Positions 14,834 to 21,897 of a stretch of DNA of 22,500 nt are shown here, piece by piece. A program made the position numbers and the translations under genes. The DNA lies in the IMG/VR virus record IMGVR_UViG_3300032516_000217, positions 1 through 22,500 of that record; one strand, 5' to 3'. The notes below the pieces were generated by a model. The model saw nothing but the letters and a program-made list of their open reading frames with translations, did not search any database and had not been told where the DNA came from. Source of the stretch: a virus. Numbering within the stretch: position 1 is the stretch's first letter; each line of letters opens with the position of its first letter.

Positions 14834-16217
14834 ACGACTATTGAAGATATATGAGGGATGGAAAGATGTTTACCATCAGTTCGTAGACTCCGGTAAAGTT
14901 TCAGCTGCCGTGTTTACAAAATTCCGAACTGAGGACCCTTCTGATACCAAGAAGTACCTTCAATGGATGTGCAAACAATATATTTCAAATCCCGGTCGTC
15001 AGACCCATATTGTTGATGTGGTAAAAATGTTTGATCAACAAGTTCAACGAAATCTGATAAAGGGTGATGAATCAGATATTAACAAGTATGATTTGGAGGG
15101 GGCGGACAAAGTTGCAAAGAAACAATCACAAGAAAAAACCCATGGTGAAGTAAAACGAGAACAAAAGTCCGAATCCATAATTGTTGATGAGACCGATGAC
15201 TACCTGATTGTGGTTCCCGAGTCCCATTCCGCTTCCTGTTTCTATGGAGCCAATACCAAGTGGTGTACTTCGGGAAAAACAGCGGAGCATTGGGATTCGT
15301 ATTGGAAAGAAAATATCAAAATCTACATTATTATAGATAAAAAGAAAAACAAGAAGTACGCCATAGCCGTAGGCCCAAACGGTGCGATGGAAGCCTTTGA
15401 TGAAAAGGATCGTAAAATTTCCCTTCCATCAATCGAGAAGCAAATGGGGTTGAAGTTACCCGATATATTTAAGCCATTAACCAAACAGGCAACAACTGGT
15501 AGAAAACAGAAACAAATAGAGGAAATTTTGTCCAAATCTACCAAGAACCCCGATGGTACGTATTCTACTGATGGAGATGTTAATTTTTCTTCTATGGGTC
15601 TGAAAAAACTGCCGGTAAAATTCAAATATGTTGGTGGGGATTTCGACTGCTATGACAATGAACTTACATCCCTGAATGGTGCCCCATCGAAGGTTGGTGG
15701 TAATTTCTACTGTAATCACAATCAACTTACGTCCCTGAATGGTGCCCCATCGGAGGTTGGTGGTGATTTCGACTGTGAATACAATCAACTTGCATCTTTG
15801 GAGGGTGCCCCATCGGGGGTTGATGGTAATTTCTACTGTTATAACAATCGACTCGCATCTTTGGAGGGTGCCCCATCGGGGGTTGATGGTAATTTCTACT
15901 GTTATAACAATCGACTCGCATCTCTGGAGGGTGCCCCATCGGAGGTTGGTGGTAGTTTCAAATGCAACGACAATCAACTTACATCCCTGAATGGTGCCCC
16001 ATCGGAGGTTGGTGGTAATTTCGACTGCTATGACAATGAACTTACGTCCCTGAATGGTGCCCCATCGGAGGTTGGTGGTGATTTCGACTGCAGCAACAAT
16101 CAACTTACGTCCCTGAATGGTGCCCCATCGGAGGTTGGTGGTGATTTCGACTGTGAATACAATCAACTCCCTCGTGATGAACTTATGAAAACAGTCGATA
16201 GGAGTTATTTAAAGTGA
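14817..16217 (+). CDS. Leucine-rich repeat protein with conserved TKWCTS domain (466 aa)
   Basis: GTG 14817, after TGGGGG (14805-14810), is preferred as start; the frame is open further upstream but there it only shadows the preceding gene. The chain opens with a leader (IGLLERLLKIYEG), then a helical region. Residues about 125-190 form a domain with YLIVVPESHSASCFYG, TKWCTS (Lys148-Trp149-Cys150) and IKIYIIIDK, which I have seen preceding LRR arrays in other large-phage proteins but cannot name. From residue 273 on there are eight full 21-residue repeats of the form GGxFxCxxNxLTSLxGAPSxV plus a ninth partial one, then a short cap. LRR arrays normally form a curved binding surface, so a host- or partner-binding role is plausible. 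The stop overlaps the next GTG. Confidence 0.75.
   Translation: MIGLLERLLKIYEGWKDVYHQFVDSGKVSAAVFTKFRTEDPSDTKKYLQWMCKQYISNPGRQTHIVDVVKMFDQQVQRNLIKGDESDINKYDLEGADKVAKKQSQEKTHGEVKREQKSESIIVDETDDYLIVVPESHSASCFYGANTKWCTSGKTAEHWDSYWKENIKIYIIIDKKKNKKYAIAVGPNGAMEAFDEKDRKISLPSIEKQMGLKLPDIFKPLTKQATTGRKQKQIEEILSKSTKNPDGTYSTDGDVNFSSMGLKKLPVKFKYVGGDFDCYDNELTSLNGAPSKVGGNFYCNHNQLTSLNGAPSEVGGDFDCEYNQLASLEGAPSGVDGNFYCYNNRLASLEGAPSGVDGNFYCYNNRLASLEGAPSEVGGSFKCNDNQLTSLNGAPSEVGGNFDCYDNELTSLNGAPSEVGGDFDCSNNQLTSLNGAPSEVGGDFDCEYNQLPRDELMKTVDRSYLK
15633..16169 (+). repeat. 63-bp tandem repeats coding leucine-rich repeats
   Basis: Units begin at 15633, 15696, 15759, 15822, 15885, 15948, 16011 and 16074, with a partial ninth at 16137. 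The conserved DNA core is GGTGCCCCATCGGAGGTTGG. The fourth and fifth units differ at only two positions, so array length is evolving by recent duplication. The variable codons are mostly those following the Cys and around the first Asn. Confidence 0.93.
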
Positions 16218-17167
16218 GTGAAAGTATTACCAAGTTCGTTGATGACACGTTGAAGACCCTGCTATTCACAAAGTTCGGTGACCTGCTTGATATAGACGTA
16301 GGTATCGAGGCAGATGAGGATAAGATTAATAAGGGCGTTATTCAGTCGCCAAAAGAAACAGCGCTTCGTAATATTGCTGAAAAACGCGGTGAAGACTTCC
16401 TCGAATTCATCAACTTCTGGCGAATGGGTACGTCGCCTGCTTGGGACCGGCAGAGAACAGCCGTAGCTCGTCGTGGTATCTGGTTGACTGCTTTGGACGC
16501 CGATAGACTAAAGGCTATCAATATCAAAGCCCAACCTGTGGATCTGCAATACAATGCGTGGTTCTGGAGTAAGGACCTTGACAAGATTTACCAGTGTATT
16601 GAGCGATACATCTTTTGGCAGCAGGACTATCCGAAGATTGATCTGACTTATACGTTCGATTCAACCCACACGTTCAGTTGTTCCCCAGAGCTTCACTTTG
16701 GGGAAATTGTGGACGAGTCTACCGCTGAATCTCAGTACCAACAGGGTCTGATTTTTGTATACAAGATGCCGATAAAGGTCGATGCGTGGGTCCTACAGGG
16801 CTACGACTTCCATACCATTACCAAAATCGTACTGACTATTTACGACAAGGGCTTGGTCACCAATTATTCAGAGATTGTGATACCAGATTCTAACCAAGAC
16901 GTTGAACTCGCGAATACGCTGAAGATGTCTACTGGGATCTTGTATGGTATCGATTCGATTATCTTGGCAAGCAACCAGGTTGTGGTGCCGAACGACAGAA
17001 GCAGTGACTTTACGGCTGGTGATCGAATCAGAATATGGGAATCGACAAGTAACGACGAGTCTTACGTAATCAACTCGGTTGCTGTGGTGGCCGGCAAAAC
17101 CGTCCTCGGTCTGACCGGTGCCTTAACTGACGATACTGCAGACGGGGTTGTTTACAAGGTCAGTTAG
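16214..17167 (+). CDS. Neck / tail-completion-like structural protein (317 aa)
   Basis: It starts at GTG 16214 overlapping the previous stop, with AGGAG at 16199-16203. Residues about 85-160 contain PVDLQYNAWFWSKDLDKIY followed by an ERYIFWQQDYP helix and YTFDSTHTF strands. This order (strand, residue pair QY or PY, a helix with regularly spaced Ile/Tyr, then FWQ) is reminiscent of T4 gp14/gp15-type neck and tail completion proteins. The C-terminal part (about 230-317) is a small beta domain with TAGDRIRIW and VLGLTGALTDD, like phage beta-barrel additions. Its place just before sheath and tube supports a neck or tail-terminator role. The identification is tentative. Confidence 0.62.
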   Translation: MSESITKFVDDTLKTLLFTKFGDLLDIDVGIEADEDKINKGVIQSPKETALRNIAEKRGEDFLEFINFWRMGTSPAWDRQRTAVARRGIWLTALDADRLKAINIKAQPVDLQYNAWFWSKDLDKIYQCIERYIFWQQDYPKIDLTYTFDSTHTFSCSPELHFGEIVDESTAESQYQQGLIFVYKMPIKVDAWVLQGYDFHTITKIVLTIYDKGLVTNYSEIVIPDSNQDVELANTLKMSTGILYGIDSIILASNQVVVPNDRSSDFTAGDRIRIWESTSNDESYVINSVAVVAGKTVLGLTGALTDDTADGVVYKVS

Positions 17168-17170
17168 TAT

Positions 17171-17248
17171 ATGCGGGAATTGTTGCCCATGGTACTTTTG
17201 GTGTTGAATCGTTTTATGTTGATGTATGAAGAGTCTACCGAAATATAG
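17171..17248 (+). CDS. Possible 25-residue hydrophobic mini-ORF upstream of the sheath gene
   Basis: ATG 17171 to TAG 17248 encodes a Leu/Met-rich peptide (MRELLPMVLLVLNRFMLMYE...). Its stop lies inside the ribosome site of the sheath gene (TAGGAGGT), so it could couple translation. Its start resembles the Leu-rich leaders of cluster proteins. It is either a small peptide or the trace of a deleted gene. Confidence 0.35.
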   Translation: MRELLPMVLLVLNRFMLMYEESTEI

Positions 17249-17257
17249 GAGGTAAGT

Positions 17258-18886
17258 ATGTCGATTCACCTTTCCCCCGGCGTCTATTCCCAAGAAAAAG
17301 ACCTGTCGGATATTGTTACTCGTATTGCGACGGCAAGCTCTGCCCTGGTGGGATATTCAGTCAAAGGCAGTGTCGATGAAATCAAGCTGATTACCAGTGA
17401 TCAGCAGTTCATAGACGAGTACGGTGAACCCGACCCGGATTCCGGACATTTCTTTCACTATGCTGCTTTAGCCTTTTTGGGTAAGGGCAGTACGCTTTAT
17501 TGTCTGCGGGTTGTGAACGGTGCTCTGTACGGTGGGGTTGATATTCAGTACAGCACGTCCGGTGATAGTAATGTTGCGTTTGCAACTGGTAAATCTAGTA
17601 GAACCTTCGCTCCTGCTTCTGGTCAGATAACGGAAACTGTTCTACAGATCGTCGGGGTCAACCCGGGTGTGTGGAATAACAAGATTGGTATTGAAATTTC
17701 CGATATTAAAGACGGTTCTGACCCAATCGTTACTGACCAGTACACGTTTAAAATTAGCGTGTTTTCCCAGGATGCGGATGGTAACTGGGTTCAGGTTGAA
17801 ACGTGGAAGGTGTCCCGTAAGCGGAAGTACGATGGGTACGGTAAGCAGTTGTACATGGTCGATAAGATCAACGGTGTCAGTAAGTACATTTATGTGCTCG
17901 ATAGTGCTATGACCGACACTGTATTGCCAAAGGTTCAGGTCAACCAGTTGGACTTTGCGGCTGGTTCAGATGGTAGTCCCATTTCAGCCACTCATCTGGT
18001 TACTGGGTGGGATGAGTTCATCAATCCAGACAGAATTGACGTTCGAATTTTAATCAACGGTGGCGAAACGGCAATATCTGTTCAAACGGAAATGATGACA
18101 ATTGCCGAAGCCAGACGCGACTGTGTAGCCATCCTAGATATCCCGTGGTCTTCACTGTCCTCGGTCGGCGGAATGACAGCGTTCAGGAACACTATCTTTG
18201 ATTCGAGCTACTGTGCGTTGTACGCTGGTTGGGGCCAGATTTACGACAAGTACAACGACATCGTGATCGACGTTCCTGCTTCTGGCCACATTGCTGCTCA
18301 GTATGCATATAACGACTACGCTGGCAAAGCGTGGACAGCCCCGGCTGGTGATAATCGTGGTGTTCTTGACCTGCTCAGCATCACCGGTCCAACTGGTAAG
18401 TTGGTCTTTACCGAGGGCGAACGTGATACACTGTACGTGGACCAAATCAACCCGCTGCAAATTTTCAGTGGTTCTTCGCCTAGAATTTGGGGCCAGAAGA
18501 CGTTGCAGAAGAAAGGGTCGGCCACCGATCGTATTAACGTTCGTCGTCTGTTGATTGTCATTGAGAAGTCGATGGCCATCTCGCTCCGGCAGTTCGTCTT
18601 CGAGCCGAACGATGAGATCACCAGATTTCGAATCGAAGCCTTGCTCAACTCATACCTTGGTGACTTGTCTGCCCAGGGAGCATTTCAGACTGAGGGTGAG
18701 GATCAAGGTTTCCACGTAGTGTGCGACGGTACAAATAACACCGCAGTTGTAATAGACGACAATGAGTTGCGGGTCGACGTGTTCGTGAAGCCGTCGCGTG
18801 CTGCAGAATACATTCGCCTGCAGACTATCGTGACAGCAACCGGTGCAAGTTTTGAAGAGTTGATCGCAAGAGGCGTAGCGTTCTGA
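17258..18886 (+). CDS. Contractile tail sheath protein (T4 gp18-like), 542 aa
   Basis: A strong TAGGAGGT site at 17246-17252 precedes the ATG. The N-terminus HLSPGVYSQEKDLS is the usual sheath entry strand. Residues about 120-290 are the variable inserted region. The C-terminal domain has WGQKTL, then the RINVRRLLIVIEKS segment, FVFEPNDEITR, a GDLSAQGAF turn, VCDGTNNT, and DVFVKPSRAAEYI, all in the order found in myovirus sheaths. The length is below T4 gp18 (659) but normal for the family. It polymerises around the tube and contracts at infection. It is followed by an HNH remnant before the tube gene. Confidence 0.93.
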   Translation: MSIHLSPGVYSQEKDLSDIVTRIATASSALVGYSVKGSVDEIKLITSDQQFIDEYGEPDPDSGHFFHYAALAFLGKGSTLYCLRVVNGALYGGVDIQYSTSGDSNVAFATGKSSRTFAPASGQITETVLQIVGVNPGVWNNKIGIEISDIKDGSDPIVTDQYTFKISVFSQDADGNWVQVETWKVSRKRKYDGYGKQLYMVDKINGVSKYIYVLDSAMTDTVLPKVQVNQLDFAAGSDGSPISATHLVTGWDEFINPDRIDVRILINGGETAISVQTEMMTIAEARRDCVAILDIPWSSLSSVGGMTAFRNTIFDSSYCALYAGWGQIYDKYNDIVIDVPASGHIAAQYAYNDYAGKAWTAPAGDNRGVLDLLSITGPTGKLVFTEGERDTLYVDQINPLQIFSGSSPRIWGQKTLQKKGSATDRINVRRLLIVIEKSMAISLRQFVFEPNDEITRFRIEALLNSYLGDLSAQGAFQTEGEDQGFHVVCDGTNNTAVVIDDNELRVDVFVKPSRAAEYIRLQTIVTATGASFEELIARGVAF

Positions 18887-18889
18887 TGA

Positions 18890-19063
18890 TTGCACGGCTG
18901 TGGGGCAAGAATAAGAATGGAAACCGGTTTTGGTACGAATTTGTACCGTTGGCTTCGTAATTGCGATTTTCTACCCGGATTTCAGGTGCTGTGTTTTAAT
19001 TGTAACTGTGGTAAGCAAGCAAACGGCGGATTCTGTCCGCATAAAGGGGTGTGCCATGAGTAG
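18890..19063 (+). pseudogene. Remnant of an HNH endonuclease (C-terminal module only)
   Basis: In the same frame as the sheath gene, after two stops, 57 codons read LHGCG..., GFGTNLYRWLRN, GFQVLCFNCN and NGGFCPHKG before TAG. This matches the end of the second module of the HNH gene at 4658 (GCGTGVKFYRWLRD, FRVLCCNCN, NGGVCPH). The zinc finger, first module and the catalytic DHIN element are gone, so it cannot be active. Its end still provides the AAAGGGG ribosome site for the tube gene. Confidence 0.85.
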
Positions 19064-19571
19064 AATGGGAGCAGACAATCTTGGAGCCAACCTTACAAAC
19101 CTAGCCAGAAAATACCTATTCGAGGTTATGTTCGCGAATCCCATTGGTGGTGGAGACGCTGAAGCTTTAATGCTTCGTGCCCAGTCAACCGCCATTCCGG
19201 GTAGTTCGTTCGGTGCCATCTTGATCCCGTTCAAGCAGAGTCCCGGCATTAAGTTCCCCGGCAAGTTGACGATGCCACACACGTGGACCACAACCTTTGT
19301 AGAGGGCACCGACAAGAAGGTATTCGATGCTATTTACGCATGGAAGCAACTTGTCGTTCACGACCGGTTGAACGTTGGTGGACCCGACATCATCATCAAG
19401 TCAGATATTTATCTGAATCTTCTTAGTCAGGCCGGTGTCACAACCAGTCGATTTAAGCTCGTTGGCTGTTATCCTGAGTTGATGGATGACACCCCGTTGA
19501 GCTACGATGAAGAGGCTGGTTTGATGTACACAGTGACGTTCTCATATGATCGATGGGAACGTATTGCTTAA
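19056..19571 (+). CDS. Tail tube protein (T4 gp19-like), 171 aa
   Basis: ATG 19056 is chosen over in-frame upstream starts because AAAGGGG lies at 19043-19049 and the upstream part is HNH remnant read out of frame. The length matches T4 gp19 (163). ARKYLFEVMFANP, the segment AQSTAIPGSSFGAILIPF, then GKLTMPHTWTTTFVEGTD, and RFKLVGCYPELMDDTPLSYD near the end follow the tube-protein order. The location after the sheath is as expected. It forms the inner hexameric tube through which DNA passes. Confidence 0.9.
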   Translation: MSRMGADNLGANLTNLARKYLFEVMFANPIGGGDAEALMLRAQSTAIPGSSFGAILIPFKQSPGIKFPGKLTMPHTWTTTFVEGTDKKVFDAIYAWKQLVVHDRLNVGGPDIIIKSDIYLNLLSQAGVTTSRFKLVGCYPELMDDTPLSYDEEAGLMYTVTFSYDRWERIA

Positions 19572-19581
19572 GGTGAATGGA

Positions 19582-19995
19582 ATGGAAATAGAAAACTTGA
19601 GTGTCGCGATATGGGATTTATTCCAAACTGAGGCTGCTATAGAGAAGGTTGCGGCATATGGCGGCGAGGATTGGGGTGAATGGCAGAAGATCCGCGGCCT
19701 GATGGTTGATGATCTGCTTTCTAGTGGGGTAATTGAACAGTGGTGGCCAGACGGTGACGGTCCAAGCAATAACGAAGATTTTGATGATATGGATGTCGAA
19801 GAAATTTACAATTTATGGATCAAGATTGGTGATCTAGACCGTAAGAATAACGACGTGGTTACATCACTGATTAAGAAAGAGATCAGGGATATAATGGGAA
19901 CGGGTGACGCCACTAAATCCAAGGCAGATGAGTCCAAGATTCATGTAGATAAGAGTTTGACTACTGAACTTCTTGAGAAGTACGGCGGTAGATAG
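19582..19995 (+). CDS. Unknown acidic protein with LLEKY tail (137 aa)
   Basis: ATG 19582 is preferred, with TAAGGTG at 19569-19575 upstream; an in-frame ATG at 19546 lies inside the tube gene. The product is strongly acidic and helical, with EDWGEWQKIR and a DFDDMDVEEIYNLW stretch. It ends with DESK followed by a SLTTELLEKYGG tail related to the C-termini at 8623 and 20403. The family is not recognised. It sits between tube and baseplate genes. Confidence 0.65.
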   Translation: MEIENLSVAIWDLFQTEAAIEKVAAYGGEDWGEWQKIRGLMVDDLLSSGVIEQWWPDGDGPSNNEDFDDMDVEEIYNLWIKIGDLDRKNNDVVTSLIKKEIRDIMGTGDATKSKADESKIHVDKSLTTELLEKYGGR

Positions 19996-19999
19996 GGTA

Positions 20000-20044
20000 A
20001 TGCAGCTTCTGATGATGCCGTTTACGATTGACGGAAAGGATTGA
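20000..20044 (+). pseudogene. Vestige of a tube-like gene start (14 codons)
   Basis: An ATG here encodes MQLLMMPFTIDGKD and stops. It combines the first four codons (MQLL) and residues 30-37 (LMMPFTIEG) of the gene at 20403, with the intervening 25 codons missing. DNA matches are clear (GATGCCGTTTACGAT shared). It looks like a partial duplicate shortened by deletion. Confidence 0.5.
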
Positions 20045-20049
20045 TTAAG

Positions 20050-20403
20050 GTGAAAAGGGTAAACGAGGAACTAGATATTCATAATCCAGATGACGCTGCT
20101 TATATCATGAACGTTTTGTTCACGATATCGGAAGAGGGTTTTGACTTCTGGAGTGAAAATGAGTCTACACCAGAGGCACTGTCAAGTATTGTGAAAGCAC
20201 TTAGTATTATGGGTTCCAGTAGTTCCACCAAGATGGCTGGTATTATATCTGCTGGAGAGTTCAACGACAGTGAGTTTGATTCAGTATACGGCCAGGTTAT
20301 TGATGAACTGACGCCAATGATCAAACAACGTGATACAACTGAGTCAAAATTTGTTGGTCTTACTACCACTCTTCTTGAAAAGTACAACGGTCAATATAAG
20401 TAA
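20050..20403 (+). CDS. Unknown protein with KRVNE start and LLEKY tail (117 aa)
   Basis: GTG 20050 is preferred: GGAAAGGA (20033-20040) is 9 bases upstream, whereas the in-frame TTG 20041 touches it. The chain opens MKRVNEELDIHNPDD, so a VNE site occurs at residues 4-6. The middle is helical with ESTPEALSSIVKALSIMG. It ends TESKFVGLTTTLLEKYNG, similar to the preceding gene's end, so the two may be diverged duplicates at their tails. The function is not known. Confidence 0.6.
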   Translation: MKRVNEELDIHNPDDAAYIMNVLFTISEEGFDFWSENESTPEALSSIVKALSIMGSSSSTKMAGIISAGEFNDSEFDSVYGQVIDELTPMIKQRDTTESKFVGLTTTLLEKYNGQYK

Positions 20404-21026
20404 TGCAACTCCTAAAGTTTGATATTCCTGGGGTTCTTGGTAACCTGACCACGAGGACATGGGCCCTTCAAAGGTCGTACAATTGGCAATTAATGATGCC
20501 GTTTACGATCGAAGGTGTGCTTGGTGTCTTCGTGTCGCAGTATTGTCAGGATGTCAAATTCGGTGATTACAGTGTTAGTGAACTAACTTCGGTCCGGTAT
20601 GGTGCGTTCCAGCGGTTTTATGCTGGAATCGATCAGATTGATACGGTTTCGTTGCAGTTCATCATGCCGGTTGATAATAGCGTATACGACTTCTTCCGAT
20701 TTTGGAGGGAGCTTGTAAGAAGTCCGAAGGGCCATTATCAAGTTAAGAGGAAGTACGCCAAGAATATTTATGTCATGACGTACGATCGATCTGGTATTCA
20801 GTCTGGTCAGTATCTTTGTCATGGTTGCTTCCCTAAGACGATTCCACCGATTACTTTGTCTTATGGTGAGGACTCGGTACTCAAGTGGGGTCTTGACTTG
20901 AGCGTGGACTACATCGAAACATTCAGTCTAATTGGTAGCATTGAACAAAGTGTAGTTAAGGCAATTGGTAGCATTCCTGGGGTGGCTAAGCTTGGGCAGG
21001 GAGTCCAGGGCCTACTGGGAGGATAG
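20403..21026 (+). CDS. Tail tube-like / baseplate-tube junction protein (207 aa)
   Basis: The TAATG overlap with the preceding gene sets the start. Its features fit the tube-protein fold shared by T4 gp19, gp48 and gp54: NWQLMMPFTIEG, VRYGAFQRFYAGID, LQFIMPVDNSVYDFFRFW, a central YDRSG turn, then CFPKTIPPITLSYGEDSVLKWGLDLSVDY. The Gly/Val-rich tail (about 180-207) would be flexible or membrane-seeking. Coming after sheath and tube and before the gp26-like gene, it is likely to start tube assembly on the baseplate. Which T4 protein it matches cannot be settled by eye. Confidence 0.62.
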   Translation: MQLLKFDIPGVLGNLTTRTWALQRSYNWQLMMPFTIEGVLGVFVSQYCQDVKFGDYSVSELTSVRYGAFQRFYAGIDQIDTVSLQFIMPVDNSVYDFFRFWRELVRSPKGHYQVKRKYAKNIYVMTYDRSGIQSGQYLCHGCFPKTIPPITLSYGEDSVLKWGLDLSVDYIETFSLIGSIEQSVVKAIGSIPGVAKLGQGVQGLLGG

Positions 21027-21047
21027 TCACTTGTTCCGGAGAAAGAA

Positions 21048-21782
21048 ATGTCAGAAATTGAGAATTTCCATGCCATATCGTTTCCGAGTCGTTGCCTTCC
21101 GTATGACGGTGTGAAACCCGAAGACATAACGGCAAGGTCGTATCTCGGAAGGGACGAGATATACCTAGCAGAGATCACACCAGACAACCTTGATCAGAAG
21201 TTTCTACAGGTCATGAAGGGTGCCATTCACGGTATTGACCCTGAGCAAATGACGCTTGGTGACCGTGAATACTTTATCTTGTGGGAGTACATTAGGTCGT
21301 ATTCAGACCACCTAGGTCTTGAACTGGTATGTCTTAAATGTGGTAAACAGATTGAGATACAGGTAGACTTGCGTGAATTGAACGTAATCGAGTTGCCTGA
21401 AAATTTCAAACAGCCGTACCCAGTACCACTACCGAGCGGTATTGACGTTCAACTTCGGTTGCTTACGATTAAAGATGAAATTGATGCCAACGAATTCGCT
21501 CAGAAGAGTAACGAGGCGTTAATTTTCCGGTGTGCCAGGTCAGTGGTTGAGGCCGGCAGCATCGTTGATAAGATGGAAAGACTAAAGTCCCTCCCCGCAA
21601 GTGACGTTGCTACAATTCGAGCCTTTCATGAGCAGTTCTATCATGGGCCGAATATGAATACAAAGTTCAAATGCCCGAAGTGTGGTGCGGAGGACGACGT
21701 TGAAGTCCCCTTTCGATTTGAGTTCATTTTTCCGAGGGGTGAGGCCCTTACAAGAGCTTTTGGAAAGAGAATTCGACCTTAA
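21048..21782 (+). CDS. T4 gp26-like baseplate protein with two CxxC pairs (244 aa)
   Basis: A CCGGAG site precedes the ATG. The central region, with QMTLGDREYFILWEYIRSYS, matches the T4 baseplate family (PF12322 type, gp26/gp51 group). Two zinc-binding pairs, Cys95/Cys98 (CLKCG) and Cys209/Cys212 (CPKCG), flank a helical region and would form one bipartite zinc site. In T4 these proteins assist assembly of the baseplate hub. The C-terminal 44 bases overlap a small ORF in the +1 frame. Confidence 0.75.
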   Translation: MSEIENFHAISFPSRCLPYDGVKPEDITARSYLGRDEIYLAEITPDNLDQKFLQVMKGAIHGIDPEQMTLGDREYFILWEYIRSYSDHLGLELVCLKCGKQIEIQVDLRELNVIELPENFKQPYPVPLPSGIDVQLRLLTIKDEIDANEFAQKSNEALIFRCARSVVEAGSIVDKMERLKSLPASDVATIRAFHEQFYHGPNMNTKFKCPKCGAEDDVEVPFRFEFIFPRGEALTRAFGKRIRP

Positions 21783-21897
21783 GTTTCATGGTCGTTTCTC
21801 TATCGAAGAAATTCGAGCCATGGACGTACGAAAGATAGATTGGTTTCACTCAAGGCTAAGTAAACAGTTAAGCGACACGGAAGATGCGAATAAGTAA
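21739..21897 (+). CDS. Small overlapping tail-assembly-type protein (about 52 aa)
   Basis: The frame is open from 21682, but the protein-like part is from about GTG 21739: RPLQELLEREFDLKFHGRFSIEEIRAM and then VRKIDWFHSRLSKQL. It overlaps the gp26-like gene in the +1 frame. Such a small acidic/helical ORF after a chaperone gene and before a long tail gene resembles tail-assembly chaperone arrangements. Whether it starts at GTG, at TTG 21760, or is made by frameshifting is not visible. Confidence 0.55.
   Translation: MRPLQELLEREFDLKFHGRFSIEEIRAMDVRKIDWFHSRLSKQLSDTEDANK

Noticed and set aside
15477-16166. 229-residue minus-strand frame with internal repeats
   Set aside because: Its repeats are just the complement of the 63-bp LRR units, whose length is a multiple of three.
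15633-16169. CRISPR-like array
   Set aside because: The repeats are contiguous 63-bp coding units without spacers, in frame, and encode leucine-rich repeats.
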